Below are positions 14,001-28,500 of a stretch of DNA of 64,000 nucleotides, in pieces. The stretch is from Vanilla planifolia (taxonomy: Eukaryota > Streptophyta > Magnoliopsida > Asparagales > Orchidaceae), in assembly GCA_023846275.1 (NCBI GenBank), contig CM043872.1, forward strand, positions 26,526,670 through 26,590,669, given 5' to 3'. A program made the translations under genes and the position numbers. Position 1 is the first letter of the stretch; each line of letters starts with the position of its first letter. The notes beneath the pieces were generated by a model that made no database searches, was not told the origin of the DNA, and saw nothing but the letters and a program-made list of their open reading frames with translations.

Positions 14001-16457
14001 ATATAAGTTTGAAACTTGATTCATGAGAAGGATATATGGCATAAGAGTAAGGAAAATCATCTAATTTAAGTATGGAGGACACAAGGGTGTGTACAACACA
14101 GGCAAAAAAAAAAATATAGGAAAGTTAAATTAGAAGTGTTAGAGCATATCAATCTCAAAGAAGCATGTGTGTAGGAACTATGACAAGAACGCATTTGAAG
14201 CATGATTACGAAACCTAACAAAGCAAGGTGGTTAGGCCCAAGAAACAAGTACACAGATAAATGAAATGAATAAGAGCCAAAAGAATGCTAGTGCTAAGTA
14301 CTAATGGTCCACTTGAGCCATGGATCTTTGAAACCAATGTTTCCTTCCATTCCACACTTGGTCGATAATAAGCTTCTAAAAATCAGTGGGAAAGAAAATG
14401 TCCAGATTACAACTAAAATCATGCACAATTTGCATATGATGTAAGTCAAAAGAAACCACATTTTGACATGCCAACCAAACGTTATCGAGTATTATACGAT
14501 ATTTGGGGATTACATGTGGAAGATAGCAACGGTACACAAGTGATTACCCATGACAACAAAAGTAGAACTCTGCATATGACAGATAGACATAAGGAAGCAT
14601 TGGCTTTGTCTTCATCTAATTTTGTGAAAAATCTTCAGATGGGGCACAAATAACTTGACCACATGAGTAAAAAAGACATGGATATTATGGTGTGAATAGG
14701 TTGGGGGACCTACCAAACTTGGAGTCCGTACGCAATGAAGTGAGGGGTTTGCATTCTTAAAAAGAAAAGGTACATTAGTTTTTCCAAGACACGTCAAGAG
14801 TTCTTATTAAGGAAGCTTAAGCTTATTCACAATGGCACATAAAGTTCAACCTAGTGCCCTCACTTGGTGGATTAAGATATTATATTACATTTGAGGGTAC
14901 CAACAAGAAGATTGATATCTATTGTTTGAAGAGTAAGTCAAATATTTTCAACACAACAAGTGAAAGATAAAAGCGAACGTAAAGGAACGTCACATTCAAA
15001 TAATGGTGGCAAACATGAAATAAATGAATTTCTCCAACTCTATAGTACTGATGAGATCCAAATGTAAAATATGAAGCCTAATATGCCATGACAATACAAA
15101 GCTACCAAACAAATGAATAAGACTTTAAATACACACACACACACAAAGCAAGAGACCACATGCTAGATTTCCCAAGTCATACTAGTAGATGTCGTATGCC
15201 AAGAATACTTGAGTGTTTGGATATTTGTCATGCACATATGTTGACTCAAAGCATAGGCATAAGCTTGATGCCAAACCTTTACGAACTTATATTTGACTAT
15301 AACTGACAATAACATATAACATATTCAAATACTTCATGCTCTTATACTTTATACTCGTACTCTGGAATTTATAAATTGATAATTTGTTAACAATTTGATA
15401 ATTCTATCATAATAGAATTGAGAATATCTCATTTTAATTAACTACATTTAACTTAAATATATGACACGAGATTCTACCAAAATCCATTTTTCATTTGTCA
15501 TTTATGAAAAGAAAAGATTGTAACTTTGGATATAATGTATATAGTTTTGGCTATTACTTGTATCAAAACCAATAAGACTACATTCCATGAACTACATTGG
15601 TAAAATTATTTGTTTGCCATATAGTCAAATAAGGATGGTGGTCGCAAAGTGTTAATACAAAAACTCAATTCATAATCTCAAGTACAATGTGACCAGCAAA
15701 TAAGAAATGAAGTTTGAACATGATAACAAAGAATATACCTAAGTTTACAAATAGAACTAATTTAAATGCAACACCGTCATCCACACCAAACATATGAAGG
15801 TCAAACCGCACACCAATTCCAATTCAAAGTTATTCAAATTATCTTTACTACCACCACCTAACAAATGCCACTAAGTTATCTCTTTGTAACCAAGCTAATG
15901 AAATATTCTTTCAAGAAATAACTCACAAGAGTGCTTTTGGACACAAAAAACACTCTACATGATGTCAAACAATTTTGATAAGTTTTACTTGTTTCTCAAA
16001 AAGTAAGCCCACCACTTTTATCTTTTATTTTATATTTATAACTAAAAAATTTTAAAAAAGTTCGATCAAAATTTTCAAAATATGGTTCTCAACAATAGAT
16101 TACCAAAAAAAAAGCTTTATAGACCTAATTTTTATTTATAAGCTTATTCAATAGTTATTGTAACAAACCAACCTTATGTTTGAGAAACATGATACACAGC
16201 AATTAGGTCTACTACCAAAAGGGAGAAATGCTTTGCAAAACAATGAGCTAAAAGGGAAATGTAACAATATTAAGCATTAGAAGGTATGAGTTGTAGTTAA
16301 CAACATGAAAAGAAAGATATATTTGACTATGATGAGGTACTCTCTCTAGTATTAAAGATTTATATTTGTATTCCTTTTGTAAAATATAGTTATGGTAAAA
16401 ACCCTGCACCTCGAACTACTCTATGTCAAATTTATATTTCTTAATAATGACTTATAA

Positions 16458-16506
<49 letters not shown>

Positions 16507-19500
16507 CATATGGCACAAAGTGAAAGTTTTTGAATTATAGGCAATGAGAAAATTTTATACAAACTAAAAAGGAGTTTATAAGTGTTGAATCAAGCTCTAA
16601 GGTATGTGTGTACAGTGTGTCATCTTTATGCATACTTGCAAACTAGAAAAGAATGACATTGGTTGGTACTTTTCTTGAGGAACTTCAATAACTACTATAT
16701 AACTCTACTACTATGAACTAAAAAAACAATTGTTAAAAAAGAACTTGAAACAAAGAATCAATAATTTTAATGTCAAACTTTTGAAATGAATATTTCAAAA
16801 ATCAAGTCTAAGGGAGCCTATCACAATGCGTACATTCAAAGGGTACTTAACTATTTCAAAATTTAAAATGCCAAGCCCAACGGTAGTCTACTGGGGAGCC
16901 ACTTTAAATTGGGCACAAATTGATTACCTAAAATTTTACAATTACCAAAAAGGGGGTTTGTCCCTCCCCACACGAGTATGCAGAAAGAGCAAGCATTTAA
17001 CACAAAGGTGTTGCAGGCATCAAACATAAGCAATCTGATGCATGCCATGGTCTAAAATAGACATGACATTGCTTATCAATGATAATTAGTAATTGCATGC
17101 CTAATTTAGGAAGCATTCAAAAAGAAATTAAATGGAATCTCTATTATCTAATAGAGATTATATACACAACACTTCAGGAAGAACAAAATAATGTCATGTG
17201 AGTATGTTGATATTGAACTAAGAGATGTAGATTGTTGATGGAGCACATCTAAATATAAGACTAAAATTGGTGGTACAATAATAAGTTCACTATCACAACC
17301 ATAAAAATGCATGAAAACTCTTAAACATAGAAATTGAGCATATTCCAATTTCAAATATTAGACATGATTCAAAAATCTTTTGAAATAAGTTAAGGAATAG
17401 CATAATTGAGCTTTATCTAATAATAGCTAAGGTGATGTTAATCTAGTAGAGAATTTAATGTTTCATTCCCAAGTCATAGCAAATACAATAAAGATATCAT
17501 AACATACAAAATTTTGATTAATGAGAGGTTTTTGCTTGATTTTCAATAAGTGAATCCAATAGATAATTTCACTAAAATGGTTATCATCAATAAATTGAGA
17601 CATTTTTTCAGCTCAATTAGATTGTATATATGATAAGAACAAAAATGTTATGCTCAAAATGTTGAAGATTTGAAAAAGAATCAACTAATAAAGCATAGCT
17701 TATCTAAAAGGTATCAATCTCCAAGTACGAGATTGTTAATATGTGAAACTTGATGAGGATATGAAGGCTCACAAAAACTTCAAGTCGTTTCCCCGATGTA
17801 ATGTTTTAGATGCATGAGGTCTATTCCTATCATGGATGGGTTCTTGTGTAATACACGCAAGGCATAGTCATATGACATGAAGAATCAAAGTAAGAGCTTT
17901 GGTTAAAATTTGCATTACAAGAGGCTTATAAAACAAATACTGACATGGCCCTAAAGAAATGGCTAAAAAGTGAACATGGACTAAGCAATAGTTTGGGCGA
18001 TGATTGTGCTTGTTAACATAAAGTGCTTATATGTGGACAACATGACAACTTTTGGGACAACCATAAAAGAGGAAGAAATAGTGACTTAAGGATGAAGTGA
18101 AGAAAGGTGTGCACCTCATAGACCATAAGTGTAATCTTACTTTCAACTTATGAAGCAACTAAGAGATCATCTTAAGGAGAATTATCAAATGAGAAAAGTT
18201 GTAATCTCACTTTATGCTCTTGTGAAGAGTCAGTTTGGCCATGTTTTTTCTATGAATTTGGATTTTTTCACATAAACCTTTCTATCCTTTATTAGTATGG
18301 ATTTTACTTTTTATGTTATGTTCTTCAAGTACTTTTGTTTCATCAAATCACATAACAGTTTTCAGGATACACACAATTTGTTTGTAGGAACCAAATGTGA
18401 TATAAGCATCTTTGCAACTTCGTTTAAAACATAAAGGGCACTGTTCCGATATTGTATCCTCTGTAATAATTGCATGAATGGTCAAGTAATGTTTCACCCT
18501 AAGCATAAATCTTACTCTTAAATTAGGCATTACACAAAACAAGTTGGATATATGTGGTGTAGATAATGGAAGCTATGCATCTAATGTGATCTAACTTGAA
18601 ATTTGTACTCAAGCATAAAAGCAAGCTTAATAGCTTTAGTAGAACGAAGAACAAATGCATGGACAAATTCCTTTCTGTAAAGCACAAACATATAAAAGAA
18701 ATGAAATTAGTTTGATAAGGTTTGCATAGATAAAAAGTGCTGATAGGTTAAAAAAGAGTTAGATTTAATGATTTGAACATATTAAATAGACAAAAAAAGG
18801 TGCCCTGGTAGGAAAGTGGATTAAAATATAACATGTTAATTAGGAAGATGAAGACCATAAAAGATAAGACAATGGAAAGAGCTTACAAGCTCCAAACTTA
18901 AAGATTCACTAGAGGTTAAATTGCTTACTTCAATTAGTTGTACAAAAGCTTGATTTTGCTGAATTGCACGCATATACCTCAAACTTCTGGAAGATTCCCT
19001 CAATTACTTTATAGTAATATTTAAAATGATGCAGGGAATTGAGACCATATAATCAGCAGATAACATGGTCGGTGTAATTCTAAGTGATTTTGGCTCTTGA
19101 CCAAAGAAAATACGAAGTGTTGCTAATGCAGACATGGCTATACAACAAACAAAATTATCTTATCACAGGATAATTGGCCTCAATACTGACAACTATACAC
19201 CTGCATTATCACATATTCACACCTTAAATTCCTACTAAGTGCTAATAAACAAATTTCGTTGCATAGTAAAACCAACGAACACAAAGAGGTGCAAAGGCTG
19301 ATAAAAAATTACAAATTTCAACAGGGAATAGTGTTTCAGAATCAAAAATATTCAAACAGGGATTAGAGGTTTCTTTGTATAATTTTAGCCAAAAACGACC
19401 TATAAAAGAATGTATTCAATTAACTAATGAAGAACATCGTTACTAACCATGTGAGGTGCCCCTTAACTTTCCAACAGCAATGAACTCCAAAATTCTTTCT

Positions 19501-22500
19501 TTCACATCAGATAAGCCATAATGGTCTTCATCTAAAATTTCTTGAGCACGATGAACATCAAAATTTTCATCACTGCAACCAAAAGAAAATTTCTAAGTTA
19601 TTGCACGAATACTTCAAAAGATAACAATGTAGTGTATAATAATCCTTAACAACAAATATGAACTCATTCTACAATGGTTCCGAACTAAGGCCATTATATT
19701 ACACTGAAAATAGAAAATCGATCGGGAATTGGTTCCAACTGTGGATAAAATCAAGCCATATGATGAGCCTAACGTTTCAAATATTTGGCTCACTATTTTT
19801 TCATCCAAACTTGGGCAATGGATGGTTCAGAATGAAACAAACCTACATACATATACAGAATATCTTTACATCGTAACCAAAAATCCCTTATTAACAACTT
19901 CCTATTATGGTGTAATCCCTTCTTCACTTGGCCATCTTCACAGGTTTGATCCTGTCTGCCTTTAACCTGCTCTAACCTCTTCGCCAGTCATCCCCTAATG
20001 TTCCCCACCAGTTCCAACCACCTCAACGGGTCATTTATGGATATCCAATAAGTTCAAAACAAAGTGCATGCTTCAAGGACCACGATAAAAGAAAAAAAAA
20101 ATGGATAGAAGAATAATCACTTGATATACCCCAGTAAAAGCTGATAAACCCTCCAATATTGTTGACGACAAAGTTAGTCTTAATACCCAAAACTTTGCTC
20201 CATTTTTAACATTTTTTACTTCAAACTCTTGTTCTTTTGTTATATATTTGGTTAAAATATTTTTTTGTTCTTTCTGCAAGTTTCTTTTTAAATGAGCAAA
20301 TTGTTCCATTACTTCTGATACATTTAGCTTAAACCACGGCTCTTATTTTTGTGGAGTTCATTTCAAATGATTTTTGTGATGCCCAAAATTTCAATTTCGT
20401 TTTACATACTGCTTCTTAGAACTTTAGATCACTTCCACATTCAATTCTATGGTTTAAAGTGATGATAAGACAGCAACCTTTAAAAAAGAACATTATGCAC
20501 CAAGCTTAACATGATTCTAAAAAACCCAACCAAATTTTTGCAGAGGAAAAAGCAAGGGATGATCAAGACCAAAACACAGCGAATAACAAAACCTTACGTT
20601 TGGAACCTCCGAGACTGAATAGAAACTGCTAATCCAATTTAAAGTAATTAAAAAAATTAATCCATCCTTAAAACAAAATTACTTAAATAATCCAATTGCA
20701 AGTAATTAAAATTTTAAATTGCATGATTTTAACTCAATAACTTGCTATGATTTTGTTCAGGAATTGCTTGTTTAATTATTCCATCATGATGGTCTTGCTG
20801 AAGAGGAATTATAAGTTCCCCATTCAGAAGGATTGTTTCTACTTAAATAAATTACTAGGTGTTCAGACTTAAAAGTTTTTTGTGGTTTGAAGAAAAAAAA
20901 TAGATGTCACCTACTTTTGAAGGAATTGTATATACATCGCTTTTTTCTTTTGATTGCATCATAAGATCATGAGGACTTCAACTTCAAAACTAATTCGTAC
21001 CTGGCGGAGTAAGATTCTGTTCAAAGAAAGAGACCTGAAGTTGTCTCAGTTATTCTGTTTAACAGACGGACAATAATCCCTACTCATACTCAGTGACAAC
21101 AAAACTTAATGAATACATGAGGAAAAGTGCTTAAAGCTGGTATTGTAACAATCAGAGACCATGTCAAACTAACATATTCACATTAATTCTTACCCAAAAG
21201 GGATCATAATTTGAAGTAGATGGAAACCAGAACAACACTAAATATGATTGGCAAAGGAACTTAAAAAACAATTACAAGAAAGCCCAAAAATCATGTTGGC
21301 GGTCACATTGATTCTATTTGCATATCAAAAGAAAACCATTCCTGCTCAGATCAGCCAGAGGATGTAAAATTTTCCTGCTTTTCAACTTAGTATAAACTAA
21401 TAGATACCTGTAGTCTCCCCAAGGTAAAGCCGTAAGCCAGTCCAGATAATTCCGAGTAACATTAAATTCACTAGAGCTGGCTTCTAACAACTGCAGCTTT
21501 GTGAGCTCTTCATCTATAACCTGCAATACATGAGGAGGGCATCTCTCTCTTTTTGGTTCAATCCTTTCTCTAAACTTAGCTGCAGAGAACAATATAAAAA
21601 TATAGAATATAGATTTTCTGCATGCACATCACATTTAATAAATTAATTTCATGTTGCAGACGTAGGAAAAACAGAACTTACCAGAAAGTGCTGTTTTGTC
21701 ATCAGTTTCCAAGCCGAGCTCCTGGATTCATTGAATTAAACAATGAACATGTTAGGCATTAATTACTAAGAAGCAAATTCAGTTCTAAAGAAACAACTGC
21801 TGCATTTTTATATAGAAAATACTTGTTAGGCTTAAAGAAATAAAAAAGAGCTTGCGGTTCACCATGTTCATCATATGGTGTACGGAAATATTCACCAATA
21901 GCAAGAACTTAATTAGACAACTTCTACATGACAATATCCTATTCTATCCAATGCAGCATTCTGCAGTGGAGAATTGAAAAATTACCACAGTTCCTTCTTA
22001 GCTGCTTCTAGTTACTCGTTTAAAAGAAAACATAGATTTGAAAAATTGCTAAAGAAGCATAATTGCTTTCATTTGCTCGTTCAGTACAAAATAGAGAACT
22101 GAATAGTCACCACAGTACCTTCTTAATTGCTTTTAGTTGCTCGTTTAGTAGATAACGTCGCTGCTCACCAGAAATCTTTTCTTCAATGGCTTTTGCAATT
22201 GATTCCTAGAATAAAAAAGAACTGGATGAAAGATCTAGTGAAACAACTAGGGTTGGGCCGGGCAAGTGCATGTGTTGATGCATGTGTATACGTGTTGGTG
22301 GGGAGGTAGTGAAATGTTGTGACTGTGTGTTGAGCTCTTGGGACTTATGACTGAAGCTGGATGAACACATCATTGCATGTAAAGCACCTGTATTTTGGTG
22401 ATCTCAATCTCTTTCTTGATAAGTTCTAGTGTGAGCTTCAGACGCCTGTGTACCTAGTTAACATAAGAGCAACAATCAAAATTTGTCAAAAAAAAACACT

Positions 22501-25500
22501 GCTTGTTGAGATGCAATAGGTGGTAGAACATTTGACTTTGTGCATTATCATAGAAAATAGATTCAAATGAGATATTTTGTTATAATGTCTAAACAGAAGA
22601 GACTATTCGCAGATTGCTACAATCAAAACAACAAAAGTTATAAGGAAGAAAGTTCAGAAAATCTCAGAATAAGAAGCAGACTTTCACAATGACAATGACA
22701 TAAATTTTACAGCAATCGCCATGTCAACAAAACTGCGATACAAACCTGCCTAGGAGTGATCACCCGACAGTAAAAAAAAAAAGTACATTTTCACTTGGGA
22801 CAATAACAACCTAATGCTTCAGTATAGAAATTAACAACTCAAAGATAAACTACATATAGTCAAAAAATTAAAGTTTTCCAATAAGTGCTCCACTAAGTTT
22901 CTTTTCCCATTAGAAGAAGCCTACAAAATACCACCTTTCCAGATAGCAATGCATTTGCATTCTGGAAATAGCAAGGAAGACAAAAAAAGCAAGACTTCTT
23001 TAATACATTCATTTGTTAACTGCATTTCCAGGAATCCTTATGCCCATTTGCCAATGCCATTTGTTACTTCCATTGTAGACTCTCTTTTCCATTTTAAAAA
23101 ACTTCATTGTAAAGTCGATCTATCAGTTTTCAGTTCTTGCCACCAATTCAATAGTCAGTTGCAACATTCTGCCCCTGTTTTCTTATGAGTATAAATGGGG
23201 CCACAAGTAGAATAGAAACATACATTTGACCAATTAAAAGAGGAGTATGTTAATTAAGATTAGTTTCTTACATCTAGTTCTTCCAGCACTTGTTGACAAA
23301 GTAACTTATTAGCCATAGACAAAGCTGCTCCAAAATCTGCCAGTCTTCCATAAGTGAACTCACCAATGAACTGAGAATGAAAAGAAAATTATTTGTCAGG
23401 TACTTACAAATAAAAGCCACCTTGTCAAGTAAACAAGAATATTGATCAAGCATAGCAACATATAAACACTAGATTCACAAGCATAGAATCAAGAAAATGT
23501 TCCTGGAAACATAAGATCTATTGAAGAATATTGATCAAGCATAGCAACATATAAACACTAGATTCACAAGCATAGAATCAAGAAAATGTTCCTGGAAACA
23601 TAAGATCTATTGAAGATAAAATTGACAAAAGAGGCATGCAAAGTCAAAATTACAATCAAACCAGACAAATTGGGCAGATTAACTACTACAACCACAAGAG
23701 TGAATAAGAATAAGCTTAGTGAGACAATCTTACCCTTCTAAATCAATGAAAGAATTTTCTTCAGATTTTAGTGCAATATGGAATACAAATGAAGCATTTT
23801 TAAAGCTTCAACCCATGTGGGAAATTGGAAGTTCAAGCTCACGTTTCATAGTCGAACAGTTATATTTAAACAAAACAGGTGAACACTAAAACTAGATGCA
23901 CATGGAGAAAATGAGAAAAAAAAAGGAAAGAATACAGAAGAAGCAATACAGGTGCAGCATACCCTGGAATATGTTTTTGCATACTCCCTCCAAATTGAAC
24001 TTATCTTCAAAACGTCTCTTAAAGTTGAAATGACCTCAAAATAGGTTGCTTTAATCACATCATCATCCTTGTTATAAGGATTTTCCTGCAAGATAACCAG
24101 CAAAAAAGGTGAGAAAAAAACAGGAATGAAACACAGTATGAGACCATATTTATTAAAAGCTTTCAAACAAACAAGCACAACAGAAATATTAAGATCAAAG
24201 TAAAAGTCAAACAAGGTAAAAGACCATCAATCTCGTTAAATATTGTTTTGAAGGAGTGATGATCACATATCTTCCTATCAACCTTAAACCAAAGGTAGAA
24301 AATTACTAGAGCAATGCTTCCAAGCAAGCGTGGAGCGATTCATAATAACAAATTTGAATAAATATATCTGATAAGATTTATTTTTTTGAGAAATTTGCAA
24401 TCAGTCCCAATATCTTTAACAAAACAAAATCAAAAGCCAGACCAAGCTGGTACAGGTACAACTGATCAAGTGGAAGTTCTACTGATAAATGATGGATTGC
24501 CTAGACAGAGTACAATTTAGAAACTTAAAAAATTAAAAAAGATAACACAAAGAAAAGGAAAACTAAAAGGGAAGGGAAGGGAAGGATTACAAAAGGGGAT
24601 TCAAAGTAGAATAGCATGCCTTGAGATGATCAACTTTAACTGTGAGAGGATCTTCATCAACCTGCATAAAAAAATATACAGGAATAATCAGAAAACAAAT
24701 GATAAAAGGAATAACATAAATAACAGAACATTTATCAAAAAGCCAAACCATCTCGGTAATCCGCAGCCGCCGGTGACCAAGAAGGTAAACTTCATTTCCT
24801 TGAATGCTGCTTATCTGCATAATGCCAAGAGCAAAACCATTAAACAGCAAACTAGCACATTACATAGTTTCCCTTTTCCATTCAAATTTACTAATGGAAT
24901 AGCTGATTATGAAGTGCAGGAGGGTATGGAGAGAAGTAGAGAGAGAGAGAGACCTGAGCCAATGTGCCAACGTCATGCAGACGCTTAAGCAATTCTTTTC
25001 CCTTGAATTCAAAGATGTTTTTTTCTGCCTCTGTACCAGAGACTACACTAGGGTCAATTCCAGGCTCGTCCTTCACAAGAAAAGCACCTGCATATGTAAC
25101 TGACCTTTTACAGTTTTCTGCTAAAGCTGACAATAATTTAGAATCCTGAAAAAACAAAAGATGGATTATAAGCTGCTGTCTACTAAAGCATTAAATCGAC
25201 TGCAAACAAAGCCAATGCAGAGTTGGGTGATTAAAAAAATCACATATAGCATCAATCATGATTAGTACAGGTAAGAATTTGGATATAGCAAAAGGGGAAC
25301 GATCTACAAAACCATGCAATTAGCATGAAACAATAAAAACATATTGAGTACCGCAAGATGCAAAAATTTGCACTTGTATTTCAATACTTCTGAATACTGA
25401 TCATTCAATTTTTGGATTTAAGAAGTATTTACTTATACTAAATATAATATTTAGATATTCTGATTTTGAGTTTATTATCACAAATTAAGCAAAACAATAG

Positions 25501-28500
25501 ATATATTTATTTGATGAAAATATTAGATATATTTTAAATATATATTGGAATTTAATTTGCATAAGTTTGTTGCATGGAGATATACTTAGTGACTATCTAT
25601 ATCCATCTCAGATCAAAGTGGGCAAAATAAACTAGAAATGTTCTATAACAAAGATATGAAAAATCTCTTAAGCATAGCTGCTCACAATGTCCCTTCTATG
25701 GAGGACATGAACCTTTTGGAGATAATTTGGAGTCATATGACTTTGTTTCAGGTATCTGCATGTCTTCATGATCATTGCATGTTAGTAAACTTCCTCATAA
25801 ATTTTAAAAAATGACATATTTGGTGTGTTATATCTTTCTTCAATGAATGTTCATAGTAAAAGAGATCTTTTTTTTTTTGAAATTCTTATGTGGTCAAAAT
25901 CTGGATGTACTTCAAGATATGGAAAAAAGAGTATTCTTTGTCCTCTCTATTGTATACAATTATTGTGACTTCTTAGGTTAGTGAAATTTCCTCTTCTCTC
26001 ATGAGCATAAGCCCAATTTGCATTCAAACAATGAAAATCTTAATTTGTATCCCTACGTTTCACTACTTAATCAATCTTTGTATCCAATCCTATTAGTGCA
26101 TTTGCATCCATACCACTCCAAGACAATCTATGAAGGTCCAAATGAACAATATGCCTACATCAAACCATATACATGACAAATTATTTCATAGCATGCAATA
26201 AATTTAAACCACAAGGAAGTCTAGAATCCTTCATCTTATCCATAAAACAAATCACTAGTAACAAGGACCAGTTTATATATATTAAAGATAAGAGCTTTCA
26301 ACAATTTATTGTTTTCTATCTATCCTAAATATATTGTACAATTAATGGCCAAGTGAAAGCAAAAAACTTGAAAATGTAGCTCATATTTCTAAAAAAAATT
26401 TAAATCGCATCACTATAAAATAAAAAATAAAGATCAGCTATAAAATATATTTTTTCAAGCTCAAACAAAAGGGTTCTTATAAGCATACCTTAATGGAAAC
26501 TGGCATGTAAAACCCAGGAAATAGAGGTCTGTGGGGCAGTGGCACAGCTATAACCTGATCAAAGATAACCAAGATGAGGAAACTGGAAAGAAAAAAAAAA
26601 CTATAATCATCAAAAGATAAGAAATACATGAAAAAGCAAAGTGAACCAAAGGCTTTTAATTCATGGAAGAGGAAATTACAAAAACTACACAATGGAACAA
26701 CATAGGAAAACATTTCCCAACACATCAAAAAGTGTAATTCTATAAAACTAACTTATATGGGCAACTTGGTGTGATATAGGCAGAGAATCTGGAAAAGCAT
26801 TAAAGAGTCTTACATTACAATTGTCATGGAGGCAGAACCCTGATAAAACAATGGCAAAGGCTAGCAATAAGAAAAAAAAAATACATTTGCTATATTTTTT
26901 GAATGTATTGAAAAACAAGGATAAAGAAGACTCAAAATTAAAAAAACAACATGATTTTTAAGAACATTGAGTAACTAAAATAATACTCTTATTAAATTAG
27001 ACATATACTACCACGCATATGCAAGATTGCCGAATACGACATATTTCATAGATGAAAAAGATCCAAGAGATATGATCATGTTAAAAGATATACTATGTTG
27101 TTATATTTTTCATTTAATGGTAAGGTTTGAACTTCAATCCTTAGCATGCTTGATCCGTATTTTATGGCATTTCATCGAGATTTAAAACCCCCAAATTTAA
27201 ACAAACAATAATAACAAATATAATTTAAAGATACACAAATTACAATAAATCCAGTTCAGAAACAGATTACATCAATGTAATTTTCAAATGTTACAGAACG
27301 ATTACAAAACATACATAGCTTACTCATGAAGTATTCAGGATAGGTGTACTCAGTAAAACATATAGTCTGAATATGATTTCTAGTTGAAAAAAATCATAAA
27401 TGGTGTACTTAAAATGTAATTAAAATACAAGCACTCAACTACATATTAGAATACAATTGGTGCTTAGAAAAAAAAATCACATAATGCATTTTAAGTTATT
27501 TTTTTAAAGATTGCATACAAGTACAAATACATATGCTTTTTTCAAACAATGTGTAATAAATCTTATATGTGATTTCCAACAAAGAAGGAATTATATGGTG
27601 TGCACAAACGCAATTTTAAATAAGTCTCATCAATAGCTGATCTTCAAAATAGCTCAATGTTACATTGTGAGTAGATACAAAAAACTTATTACAATGCATG
27701 AATCCACAAAAATCATACAACATTTTGTTTTGGATAGTGATGAATAAGCAAAAACTTTTTAGTATGTATAACAAAAATGAATTTTCAAAGTTCACATTCA
27801 ACTTCCAATGTTTAAATAGTCAAAACTCGTACTTAGAAATTGAACTTTTCACAAATGTCACTAAGTTTATAAAAAGGTGGCCGTGAATTTTGGTTTGTTT
27901 CGAAATTAAATTTTTGTTGTCTTCCAAAACCTTTGCTTGACAAACGCGTTACATATGACATATGAAAAGTGAACGTAATATATTTTCTATGAAATCCATG
28001 AGCAAATTCAGTGAAAACCACCAAAGAATGCCTGTGTTTAGGAACGATGAGACAAGAGTCCGTCGGATGCTTTTTTTAATTACTACGAGCGACACTCTAC
28101 AATAATGGATTTTACTCGCTAATAAAATTCTGAACAGAAATCAACAAATGTAGACAGGAAGAGATCTACAAACCCTCCACGAAGAGAACTTCAAATTGCA
28201 CCATTCCACGGCAATAAAGAACTCCTTAATAATCTAATCACTCTGTGCTGAAAATTCGAACTTTGCACAAAAAATTGCACTGACCGACAGGTGATCCTCT
28301 GGTCTGGGGTTCGTTGCTATTATGGCAGAAGACGCCTTGCCCTCCTCCGCACCCACCGAGGGGTACTCTGCCTCCTCGGCAGCTTTAGCCTCCACCGAGT
28401 TTTCAATGCTGCCTCCGCCGCCACCCCCCTCCCCTGAATCTGAGCAGAACAAAGCCTTTCGTGGAACAGGAGCTACTCCTCCGCTCGGACCACTTAGGCA

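Larger units (their letters stand above)
11164..19447 (-). other. Lon gene intron 12 (8.3 kb)
   Basis: This intron splits the codon just before the Walker A segment (exon 12 ends CACATG|GTTAG; exon 13 follows ACAG). It is by far the longest intron of the gene. It contains a possible tRNA-derived SINE (11620-11780), a degenerate short tandem repeat (12160-12450), a copia remnant (about 12800-15300) and a (TA)20 microsatellite (16461-16502). The remaining 16.5-19.4 kb is AT-rich with no feature I can name. Confidence 0.8.

Noticed and set aside
24626..24988. 120-codon plus-strand frame across Lon exons 3-5
   Set aside because: Antisense shadow of exons and short introns of the Lon gene.
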